A stretch of DNA of 64,000 nucleotides from Planctomycetaceae bacterium (lineage in GTDB: Bacteria; Planctomycetota; Planctomycetia; Planctomycetales; Planctomycetaceae), in the NCBI GenBank assembly GCA_021732995.1, contig JAKFWA010000051.1, positions 141,859-205,858 of the forward strand. The letters run 5' to 3'. Numbering within the stretch: the first letter of the stretch is position 1; every line of letters starts with the position of its first letter. The notes under the pieces were generated by a model, which saw only the letters and a list, made by a program, of their open reading frames with translations, was not told where the DNA came from and ran no database searches. Positions 57,153 through 64,000 of the stretch are shown here, one piece after another. Position numbers and translations under genes: made by a program.

Positions 57153-58718
57153 ATGACGAGTGTCATACGATTTACATGCCACAAATGCCACACGCATATT
57201 GCGATGCCTATCAATTCAGCGGGTCGCACAGGCAAGTGTGGAAAGTGCGGCAGCAAACTCGTAGTCCCAGTTGAGTCGAGTAACTTAGAGCGATCGACGC
57301 AAAGTGAAACATTGACTGACCCAGATCAAGTTGACGCAGGTATCTCCGAAGACACGTACTCATTATCTGCGTCGCAAGAGATGCCGACAGGATCGGTGAA
57401 TCAGTCGCTTCATTCTGAACAGCTTGAGGAAGGTGACAACTCGCAATCATATGGGTATTCAATTCCGGCGAGTCAAGGTCGCCTTGGAAGTTTAGAAAGA
57501 GCAAGTTCCGAGAAGGGCCGCAGCAGTAATTCGGCCAAGCCCCGACTGCTGACCAAACAGGCCGCTCTGACGGAGAGGGGGTTGCCTGCCCAAGCGGGAG
57601 TCAAGCGGTATATAATTCGCCTTACAGGCTGGTTATGGCTGGCTTCGGCATTCTTGCTTGTGCAATTAGTGATGCTCGTGGCGCGCGGGAATATTCCGTA
57701 CGTGGTACGCGGACTGGTGATTCTCGCATTATGTCCCGCCCTCGTTTTAACGTGTCGCAAGTTACGGGATGATTTTAACACGCTTAGAAACTATCAGAAG
57801 CAATTAAAGGAATGTTTGAAGAACACTTGCCCAAATTGGGTAGACGATTTTCTAATCGAGAGTGAATGGGTTCAGCTCTTTGTGCCTGCCCAACGCTTAT
57901 ACACTGCAAGAAATCCAAAACTTGGTGAGATGCCAACCGTTGGCGTGGTTGCCATTGTAGACGGAACAGGACAGGGAAACTTGTTGGGGAGTCTGCTTCT
58001 AACATCAAAGAGGTTGATGTTTATCTGTGGAGATAGTGAGCAACGATCGCGTGAAGGTTCCTGGTTGATCGATACCATTGAGTCGACATATGTGCGTTCG
58101 CAGGGGCGCGAGCTTGTCATCTATGCGGCGGGTAATCGCTTTGTATTCGACAGTATCTCGCCAAGCGGTATGAGTGAGTTGGCGTTAGCTATACGAAGCC
58201 TGCGTGGTCAAAGATCGGTTCAGATTCAGATCGGTCAGGCGGCGGAAGTTGCGATTGACCTATACGATGCCACGCTTGGGCTCATTGATATGCCGGGAGA
58301 CTTTTCGCGAAAGGGAGCGGTCGAGGGGGCGATGATGGGAATGGTAATAGGAAATCCCTTAATGGGAGCCATACTCGGCGGTATCATGGGAGGAAAACTT
58401 ACAGCGGATCAAATGCGATCCCGCGCAAAACAGGCACTTATAGATCGAGGCTATCCAGTAAACTCGGACGATCAGATGGCGGTACTGATTGGCGCATTGC
58501 GCAACACAAACCCGACTCCACTCATTAATCTTATTCAACGTCAGTACAGACCTCTGAGATTAGCCGCACTTTGTGCATTGCGGGACATGGGCCCAAACGG
58601 GGCGTCGGCTTTGCCCATCGTACGTCCCATCCTGGATGACGCTGATGTTGAACTGCGTCGACACGCTATGGACGCATTTACCGTCTTGATGGAGGCGGAT
58701 AAGGCAAGCAATCGCTGA
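57153..58718 (+). CDS. Zinc-ribbon, membrane, HEAT-repeat protein of unknown function
   Basis: 521 residues from the ATG at 57153 (GAGAGAAG upstream); a TTG four codons earlier is possible. The N-terminus is a zinc ribbon with two C-x-x-C knuckles (CHKC, CGKC). A Ser/Gln-rich linker follows, then two membrane helices (about 155-200), a PH/GRAM-like segment (VGVVAIVDGTGQGNLLGSLL...), a glycine-rich hydrophobic stretch (GAMMGMVIGNPLMGAILGGI) and two C-terminal HEAT-like repeats (RLAALCALRDMGPNGASALP and the next). The organisation resembles other planctomycete ribbon/membrane proteins. It is clearly AT-richer than its neighbours. Confidence 0.85.
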   Translation: MTSVIRFTCHKCHTHIAMPINSAGRTGKCGKCGSKLVVPVESSNLERSTQSETLTDPDQVDAGISEDTYSLSASQEMPTGSVNQSLHSEQLEEGDNSQSYGYSIPASQGRLGSLERASSEKGRSSNSAKPRLLTKQAALTERGLPAQAGVKRYIIRLTGWLWLASAFLLVQLVMLVARGNIPYVVRGLVILALCPALVLTCRKLRDDFNTLRNYQKQLKECLKNTCPNWVDDFLIESEWVQLFVPAQRLYTARNPKLGEMPTVGVVAIVDGTGQGNLLGSLLLTSKRLMFICGDSEQRSREGSWLIDTIESTYVRSQGRELVIYAAGNRFVFDSISPSGMSELALAIRSLRGQRSVQIQIGQAAEVAIDLYDATLGLIDMPGDFSRKGAVEGAMMGMVIGNPLMGAILGGIMGGKLTADQMRSRAKQALIDRGYPVNSDDQMAVLIGALRNTNPTPLINLIQRQYRPLRLAALCALRDMGPNGASALPIVRPILDDADVELRRHAMDAFTVLMEADKASNR

Positions 58719-58822
58719 GTGCAAGCTTGGTACATCCGCAGGAGTGGTGCAACCGGTGGACTTTGCGGTTTCAACTGCCGCGGTTCAACATCCACTTCGT
58801 CGAAAAAAAAGGCTATTTGTTG

Positions 58823-59401
58823 ATGTCCCGCTCAAAAAAAGATCGTCTTCAGACGACTGAAACCCCCTCGGTCGGCAAACGGCTGGTGCTCAGTGCCTTT
58901 ATGGCGGCTCTGATGTATGGCGGCGGCGTGATGATGGTCGGCACTGTCCGCGAGTTGAGTGAGTCTTTTGAAGCGATGTCGTGGCCGACCGTCGCGGGGA
59001 AGGTGACTCGTTCGGAGATCAAAGTTACCTCCATCAAGTCGAGCGGGCGTTCGAGCAATGGGATTCACCGCTCAACGACGAGTGACTCCAACGAGGCCCA
59101 GATCGAGTACGAATTTGAACTCGACGGCAAGACTCTCAAAGGAGACAGACTAGGCGGTGTGCGAAGCGGGAATGCTGCCGACAGAAAGAGTGTCGAACAG
59201 ACCCTCAAGAAGTACCCGATCAATCAAGCCGTGACGGTGTCGTACAAACCCGGCGACCCCAGCCAATGCCTGCTGGAACCGGGAAGCTGGGGCGGCTTCT
59301 TCGTCATGGCGGGCCTGTCGCTGTTCCTCATCCTCGTACCAGTGGGCGTCTTCTGGATCGTCTGGGGCCCGAACAAGGGCCGGTGCATTTCAGGGCTGTA
59401 G
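58823..59401 (+). CDS. DUF3592-type membrane protein
   Basis: 192 residues. The ATG at 58823 is preferred to one 32 codons earlier because the upstream peptide is not plausible and the polar N-terminus then leads directly to the first helix. Two membrane helices (about 22-43 and 162-186) bracket a beta domain with W-P-T-V-x-G-x-V near its start and V-x-Y-x-P-x-x-P-x-x-(C/S)-x-L-x-P-G near its end, the DUF3592 plan. Function is unknown. It lies 105 bases after the ribbon/HEAT gene on the same strand. Confidence 0.88.
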   Translation: MSRSKKDRLQTTETPSVGKRLVLSAFMAALMYGGGVMMVGTVRELSESFEAMSWPTVAGKVTRSEIKVTSIKSSGRSSNGIHRSTTSDSNEAQIEYEFELDGKTLKGDRLGGVRSGNAADRKSVEQTLKKYPINQAVTVSYKPGDPSQCLLEPGSWGGFFVMAGLSLFLILVPVGVFWIVWGPNKGRCISGL

Positions 59402-59404
59402 CAC

Positions 59405-59460
59405 CCGTTGTGGCCGGTCTCCGACCGAGCCACAACGGCGCGACGGACAGGATTGTCCGT
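59405..59460. repeat. Two adjacent hairpins, including a dispersed ACGGACA palindrome
   Basis: CCGTTGTGGC plus CGGTC (59405-59419) pairs with GACCG and GCCACAACGG (59423-59438) around a 3-nt loop with one bulged A. Immediately after, ACGGACA (59443-59449) pairs with TGTCCGT (59454-59460) around GGAT. They start 4 bases after the DUF3592 stop and end 13 bases before the convergent radical SAM stop, so they probably act as a two-way terminator. The second palindrome resembles a unit I recall as frequent in planctomycete intergenic DNA. Confidence 0.75.
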
Positions 59461-59473
59461 CCTACACCCTTAA

Positions 59474-60739
59474 CTATGTCGCGGCGGAGGTTTGTTCGCG
59501 CTGCTTGAGCACGCCGGGAGCGGCCGTCTGGCTGTGGTCGTAGCCGGTGTAGGCTCCGAAGTCGTTGAACAAGAAACGCTTTACGAGGCGATAGACCCAG
59601 CTCTTTTCTGGTAGCTCGTGACCGGGATTGTATTGCGACGTGCGGACCGTCATGGCTTGCAGTTCGGCCAGAGCTGTCTTGCGGGCGGTTGTGTCTTTGG
59701 CGTCGTGCAAGACCACCAGTTCTTCCAGCAGATCGGGGCGTTCCAGCACGATACAGCCGCGAGTACTCGATGCCGCCAGCTTGCGGAACGATGCGAGAAA
59801 CTCTGAGCCCACGAATTTCTCTTTAAGCGTCTTCGAGCGATCGTGAATGTTCTCCTTGGCGAACTGGATGATCGGACAGGGCTCGATGTCGCCCCACGGG
59901 TTGATGTGGTGGCTGATGCCCGTCGCGGCCGGACACAGAGCTTGCCCTTCGCCGTCGAAGTAGGCGTCGATGATCGCAATCGGTTTCTTCGCACGCGTCT
60001 CGACGACGAACTTGCGGATGCGAAACTGTTGTTCGGGGCTGAGGCACAGATCAGGCGACGCGTCCGGTCCCATCGGGCGATAGACGTGGAACCACGTGTA
60101 AAACACGCCCATCTCGATCAGTCGATCCACCCACTTATCGGTCACCAGATCGTCGATGTTCGTTTTGCAGACGCTGGTGCAAACGCCGGTCAGAATCTTG
60201 TTGTTGAGGCAGTTCTGAATGCCCTGCATCGACTTGGAGTACACGCCGTCTCGACCGCGTCGTTCGTCGCTGACGATCTCAGTACCCTCGATGCTGATCA
60301 GCGGCGTGACGTTGCCCATCCGCCGCAGTTCTTTGGCGACTTCGTCCGTGATGAAGTGACCGTTCGTGAAGACCTGGAAGTAACAGTCCGGATGAGCGGC
60401 CAGGATCTTTAGCAGTTCGGGGTGCATGAAGGGCTCACCGCCGACGATGCCGAAGAACACGTTGCCCATTTCCTTGGCTTCAGCGATCAGCCGCGACATC
60501 GCGTCGAAGTCGAGCCGTTCCTGTTTGGCCGCGACGTCCACCCAACAGCCCTGGCAGCGCAGGTTGCACGTGTTGATCACCGACACATAGAGAAACGGCG
60601 GGAAGTATTCGCCGCGTTTGAGCCGACGCTTGAACTTCAGCACGGACAGAGTGCCCTTGAGGCCCATGTTCCAGGCGAACTTCCAGACGAGCCGCTTATC
60701 GGTTTCCAGCAGCACGCGTTTGGCCATGCGGAGATACAT
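59474..60739 (-). CDS. Radical SAM enzyme with C-terminal auxiliary cysteines (HpnH/SPASM-like)
   Basis: 421 residues from the ATG at 60739, preceded by AGGTAG; a GTG 7 codons earlier is less likely. The SAM 4Fe-4S motif CNLRCQGC gives Cys58, Cys62 and Cys65, followed by GGEP. The C-terminal half has further cysteines (LCPAAT...; DIEPCPI) that could hold another cluster, as in SPASM-type proteins. The N-terminal helix cluster (residues 1-45) is typical of the uncharacterised radical SAM group found beside hopanoid or lipid genes. Substrate unknown. It diverges from hyuAB across a 250-base gap. Confidence 0.9.
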   Translation of the reverse strand: MYLRMAKRVLLETDKRLVWKFAWNMGLKGTLSVLKFKRRLKRGEYFPPFLYVSVINTCNLRCQGCWVDVAAKQERLDFDAMSRLIAEAKEMGNVFFGIVGGEPFMHPELLKILAAHPDCYFQVFTNGHFITDEVAKELRRMGNVTPLISIEGTEIVSDERRGRDGVYSKSMQGIQNCLNNKILTGVCTSVCKTNIDDLVTDKWVDRLIEMGVFYTWFHVYRPMGPDASPDLCLSPEQQFRIRKFVVETRAKKPIAIIDAYFDGEGQALCPAATGISHHINPWGDIEPCPIIQFAKENIHDRSKTLKEKFVGSEFLASFRKLAASSTRGCIVLERPDLLEELVVLHDAKDTTARKTALAELQAMTVRTSQYNPGHELPEKSWVYRLVKRFLFNDFGAYTGYDHSQTAAPGVLKQREQTSAAT

Positions 60740-60989
60740 AACGTCTACCTTACTTCGCACCGAGGAGCACGATTTCTATCGTGCTCGAAACGCTCTCATG
60801 GCCGGCACGTCGAAAACGCACCCCACGTGATTCAACAGGCTGGTAGGTTCGTGCATGCGACACCCAAACGCCACTCTTTGGCCACCGCCATTGCCAAGAT
60901 CGCGGCTCCGCTGGTGTGAACTGACGCCGCTCACAGATAAAGTTGAGCGGTCACAGCGCTCCCGTTTTCAACTTTGATGAGCACAGCAC

Positions 60990-63900
60990 ATGTCCGGTCA
61001 GTGGGAATTTTGGATCGACGTTGGCGGCACCTTCACCGACTGCATCGCGAAGACTCCGAGCGGCGAGCTGACAACCGCGAAAGTTTTGAGTTCCGGCATC
61101 ACCAAAGGGCAGGTTGCAGAGGTTCTCGGACGGGACCGCTTCAGCGACTCGACGCGCACAGGCGATCCGGCCGACTTCTGGACCGGCTACACCGTGCGAT
61201 TTCTGGATGAGTTTGGTCAGGTCATCCATTCCGCGCGAGTACGTTCTTCGCAGAGCGATTCCGGCATCGTCGCCATCGAGCAGATGCTGCCCGATAACGT
61301 CACTGAAGGGACTCGTTACGAACTCACCGGCGGCGAAGAAGCTCCGCTAGTCGCGATTCGTCGCATCCTGGGTCTGAAGTTGAAGGACCAGATTCCACCC
61401 ATCACCGTTAAGCTGGGAACGACGCGCGGCACCAACGCGTTGCTGACTCGACGCGGTGCGCGAGTCGCTTTTGTCACCACCCAAGGCTTTGCCGATGTGC
61501 TGCTGATCGGCAACCAGGATCGGCCGCGGTTGTTTGACCTCGCGATCAAGAAGCCTGAACCGCTCTTTGAACGCGTTATCGAGATCGATGAACGCCTCGA
61601 CGCCAGCGGTGTGGTGTTGAAGGCTCCGGATCTTGCCGCCGCGCGCGAACAACTCATCGCGGCCAAAGCTGCTGGTATTCAGTCGATCGGCATCTGCCTG
61701 CTGCACGCTTTCGCGAATGGCGAGCATGAGCGACTCGTCGAACAAGTCGCTCGCGAAGTGGGCTTCACCGAAGTCAGCACATCCAGCCGCCTGTCACCGC
61801 TCATCAAAATTGTTTCACGCGGCGATACCACCGTGGCGGATGCGTATCTGAATCCGATCTTGCGAGCGTATGTTGGTAGCCTGCGCGGTGGGCTGCTCAA
61901 AGAAGATGCCGGTCAGGGAACCACGCTGAAGCTGATGACTTCATCCGGAGGCCTGGTCGACGCGACCAACTTCGTCGGCAAGGACAGCATCCTGTCCGGT
62001 CCTGCTGGTGGAGTGATTGGCTTCTCGCGGGTGGCTCAGCAAGCGGGGTTCGAGAAGTCGATCGGCTTTGACATGGGTGGTACCAGCACTGACGTGTCGC
62101 GATTTGATGGTCGTTATGAATACGAGTTCGAAACAGTGAAGGCTGGCGTGCGGATCGTCGCGCCGATGCTGTCGATTGAAACCGTCGCGGCCGGTGGCGG
62201 CAGCGTGTGCGGCTTCGATGGAGTGAAGTTGTTCGTCGGTCCGCAGAGCGCTGGAGCTGATCCTGGACCTGCCTGCTACGGTCGCGGCGGACCGCTGACG
62301 ATTACTGACATCAACCTTTATCTCGGTCGAGTGCTGCCGAGCTATTTTCCATTTCCGCTCGATGTGACAACGGTTGAACGGCGGCTCACAAAGCTGTGCG
62401 AAGAGATTGCGTTGTCGCCGCTGGGCAAGAAGTACTCGCCCGTCGAACTGGCGGACGGCTTTCGCCAGATCGCCAACGCCAACATGGTGCGCGCGATCCG
62501 CAAGATCTCGGTTGCGAAGGGTTACGATCCTGCCGACTACGTGCTGATGTCCTTCGGCGGCGCGGGATCGCAACACGCGTGTGCGCTGGCTGAGCAACTC
62601 GGCATGCACCGCATTCTCGTGCATCCGTATTCGGGTCTGCTGAGCGCTTATGGCATCGGCTTGGCTGACGTGCGGCGGTTTGCTCAACGGTCGGTGCTGC
62701 GGCCTTTGAATGAGACGAATGGGACTGGTGGGACGGATGCAAAATTGGCGCTCGCGCGAGTGTTTGAGGAATTGCAGTGCGAAGCATTGGAAGCTGTGCG
62801 AGCTGAAGGCATCCCGGATGAACGCATTGTGGCTCCGGTCCGATCGCTCGACCTGCGATACAAGGGTGTCGAAGCAACTATCAACGTCCCAGAGCCAGCC
62901 GATGGTGACTTCGCTCGCGCTTATCACGAACGCCACCAGCAACTCTACGGCTACGTGCACACGTCGCGTCCGCTGGAAGTCGTCGCCGCTCGAGTCGAAG
63001 TCGTCGGCAAGATGGCGGAACCGGTCGAAGACAGTGTCGAGCCTGTTGCTCGTCGTCCAGAACCAATCGGTCAATCACGAGCCTACTTCGCCGGTGAGTT
63101 TCTCAACGCTCCGATCTATCACCGCGAGCAACTGCACGCCGGAGATGAGATCAGTGGTCCAGCCATTCTCTGCGAGCCTACGTCAACGGTCGTGATTGAG
63201 ACCGGTTGGGAAGCCGCCATCGGCTCGCGTGGGGAGATCGTGCTCAACACTCGTTCCCAAGCTCCGCTTGGGAACGAGCCTGCGGAAGCTCTGCTTCCTG
63301 CTCATCCATCCTCATCCAACGCTGAAAGCAGAGCTTCCGATCTTGCGTTCCCGAGCGGAGCTTGGGAACGAGTACATGGATCTCGTGCTTCGAGCCACCC
63401 TGCTGAAGCCGCTGACCCGGTGCTGCTGGAGATTTTTAATAACCTCTTCGCATCTATCGCCGAGCAGATGGGTGTGACGCTGCAGAAGACGTCAGTTTCC
63501 ACAAACGTCAAAGAGCGGTTGGATTTCAGTTGTGCGATCTTCACTCCGACAGGTGATCTGGTCGTCAATGCGCCGCATATTCCGGTGCATCTGGGGGCGA
63601 TGAGTGAGACTGTGAAGTGTTTGCTGCGCGATGTGCCGGTGATGGCTCCGGGCGATGTGTATGTCACCAACGACCCGTTCCGAGGCGGCTCGCACTTGCC
63701 TGATGTGACTGTGATCTCGCCCGTGCATGAACCGTCTACGGGCGAGTTATTGTTCCTCACCGCCAGTCGTGCACATCACGCCGAGATCGGTGGCATCGTG
63801 CCCGGCAGTATGCCTCCGTTCTCCAAGAACCTCGCGGAAGAGGGAGTTCTGATTCGCTGTTTCCGATTGGTCGAAGGGCGCACGGTTGCCAGCACTTCAT

Positions 63901-64000
63901 TCCCCTCGCCCCTCGGGGGAGAGGGGTCAGGGGTGAGGGGTGATTCCAGGCAACGGCAGGATGACCAAGAGGGGCAAGGCAAGCGTAGCCCCTCACCCCC
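60990..64000 (+). CDS. Fused HyuA-HyuB hydantoinase / 5-oxoprolinase, 3' truncated, carrying in-frame palindromic inserts
   Basis: The frame is open from the ATG at 60990 to the right edge (1,003 complete codons). The HyuA half begins WIDVGGTFTDCIA, with GTTRGTNALL and GFDMGGTSTDVSRF as ATP-binding ASKHA-type motifs. The HyuB half starts near 63414 (DPVLLEIFNNLFASIAEQMG) and includes STNVKERLDFS and NAPHIPVHLGAM. The normal linker between halves is short; here about 40 extra residues are encoded by a palindromic repeat (63250-63370). A second GC-rich element starts at 63902 inside the HyuB part, after RCFRLVEGRT. Both leave the frame open. The family cleaves cyclic amides such as 5-oxoproline or hydantoins with ATP. 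Whether the product is still active, or the gene is decaying beyond the edge, cannot be seen. Confidence 0.93.
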   Translation, partial: MSGQWEFWIDVGGTFTDCIAKTPSGELTTAKVLSSGITKGQVAEVLGRDRFSDSTRTGDPADFWTGYTVRFLDEFGQVIHSARVRSSQSDSGIVAIEQMLPDNVTEGTRYELTGGEEAPLVAIRRILGLKLKDQIPPITVKLGTTRGTNALLTRRGARVAFVTTQGFADVLLIGNQDRPRLFDLAIKKPEPLFERVIEIDERLDASGVVLKAPDLAAAREQLIAAKAAGIQSIGICLLHAFANGEHERLVEQVAREVGFTEVSTSSRLSPLIKIVSRGDTTVADAYLNPILRAYVGSLRGGLLKEDAGQGTTLKLMTSSGGLVDATNFVGKDSILSGPAGGVIGFSRVAQQAGFEKSIGFDMGGTSTDVSRFDGRYEYEFETVKAGVRIVAPMLSIETVAAGGGSVCGFDGVKLFVGPQSAGADPGPACYGRGGPLTITDINLYLGRVLPSYFPFPLDVTTVERRLTKLCEEIALSPLGKKYSPVELADGFRQIANANMVRAIRKISVAKGYDPADYVLMSFGGAGSQHACALAEQLGMHRILVHPYSGLLSAYGIGLADVRRFAQRSVLRPLNETNGTGGTDAKLALARVFEELQCEALEAVRAEGIPDERIVAPVRSLDLRYKGVEATINVPEPADGDFARAYHERHQQLYGYVHTSRPLEVVAARVEVVGKMAEPVEDSVEPVARRPEPIGQSRAYFAGEFLNAPIYHREQLHAGDEISGPAILCEPTSTVVIETGWEAAIGSRGEIVLNTRSQAPLGNEPAEALLPAHPSSSNAESRASDLAFPSGAWERVHGSRASSHPAEAADPVLLEIFNNLFASIAEQMGVTLQKTSVSTNVKERLDFSCAIFTPTGDLVVNAPHIPVHLGAMSETVKCLLRDVPVMAPGDVYVTNDPFRGGSHLPDVTVISPVHEPSTGELLFLTASRAHHAEIGGIVPGSMPPFSKNLAEEGVLIRCFRLVEGRTVASTSFPSPLGGEGSGVRGDSRQRQDDQEGQGKRSPSP
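63250..63370. repeat. Composite palindromic element inside the HyuA-HyuB linker
   Basis: Three inverted repeats in a row. CTCGTTCCCAAG (63250-63261) pairs with CTTGGGAACGAG (63267-63278), perfect 12 bp. A perfect 14-bp pair, 63283-63296 with 63326-63339 (CGGAAGCTCTGCTT and complement), encloses 29 nt. CGTTCCCGAGC (63346-63356) pairs with GCTTGGGAACG (63360-63370) with one G:T wobble. The first and third hairpins are the same sequence, so the unit is bounded by like ends. The frame stays open through it. Confidence 0.88.
63902..64000. repeat. GC-rich palindromic element inside the HyuB coding region
   Basis: CCCCTCGCCCC (63902-63912) pairs with GGGGAGAGGGG (63916-63926) with one mismatch, followed by GGGGTGAGGGG. 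About 45 bases on, GAGGGGC (63969-63975) pairs with GCCCCTC (63988-63994), and the window ends in CCCCTCACCCCC, the complement of the GGGGGTGAGGGG block seen at 51764-51775. So an element related to the 51.7 kb repeat lies here, apparently with opposed ends, and continues past the edge. Confidence 0.82.

Noticed and set aside
56801..57256. Minus-strand frame upstream of the ribbon/HEAT gene
   Set aside because: It overlaps the start of a well-supported gene, and its product is a threonine/arginine-rich sequence typical of repeat DNA rather than a protein.
61941..63074. Minus-strand frame of 377 codons opposite hyuAB
   Set aside because: Arg/His-rich product without family features, entirely inside a well-supported HyuA coding region.

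Overview
The window looks like a chromosomal segment of a planctomycete (phylum Planctomycetota). The evidence is seen in the sequence and rests on family knowledge: a DUF1559 prepilin-like protein with a GFTLIELL leader and an H-X9-DG tail; LEPR-XLL-type N-termini on enormous surface proteins; a DUF1570-type peptidase; FG-GAP/CxxCH lipoprotein, DUF4331 and 5-oxoprolinase-type genes; and GC-rich DNA with mostly monocistronic or short transcription units on both strands. No tRNA, rRNA, CRISPR array or complete insertion sequence was recognised.

Layout. Bases 1-2638 hold the 3' part of a cadherin-like/RTX adhesin. It is followed by an SDR oxidoreductase (-) and a triple-MCE PqiB-like protein (+). 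Bases 5504-28747 are a single minus-strand gene of about 7,750 codons, more than a third of the window. It encodes a mosaic surface protein: LEPR-XLL start, three CSLREA/beta-helix blocks, four alternating SdrD-B-like plus FG-GAP units, ten ~133-residue cadherin-like repeats, nine Calx-beta repeats and a Q/N-rich then acidic tail. Bases 29378-34433 form a plus-strand cluster: a shortened FliF-like protein, a full-length FliG-like protein, an exported DUF1570 metallopeptidase and a sensor histidine kinase. A CDGSH iron-sulfur protein follows, closed by a strong bidirectional hairpin. Bases 34884-39194 are minus-strand housekeeping and accessory genes: a Tat-exported protein, a NUDIX protein, a DapA-family lyase, the DUF1559 protein and a His-rich protein. 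Bases 39550-45027 are two convergent LEPR-XLL/RTX proteins, one ending in an SGNH (rhamnogalacturonan acetylesterase-like) hydrolase. Bases 45124-56764 hold TPR, DUF4331, a small conserved-looking protein, a molybdopterin oxidoreductase, an ExbD-like anchored protein, an asparagine-synthetase-like enzyme, an FG-GAP/cytochrome lipoprotein and a D-aminoacylase-type amidohydrolase. Bases 57153-60739 carry an AT-richer zinc-ribbon/HEAT membrane protein, a DUF3592 protein and a radical SAM enzyme. Bases 60990-64000 are a fused HyuA-HyuB hydantoinase/5-oxoprolinase gene running off the right edge.

Themes. Four proteins are calcium-dependent or repeat-built surface proteins. Two of the RTX proteins share a C-terminal tail ending LPxWID, and two proteins share an SWL-basic-LEPR-XLL N-terminus; both are candidate sorting signals. 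The RTX blocks are interleaved with a recurring ~75-residue module. The most unusual DNA-level observation is that palindromic repeats of an intergenic type sit inside the hyuAB reading frame at two places without breaking it. One has a clear relative in the 51.7 kb intergenic region. This resembles the in-frame palindromic elements known from Rickettsia.
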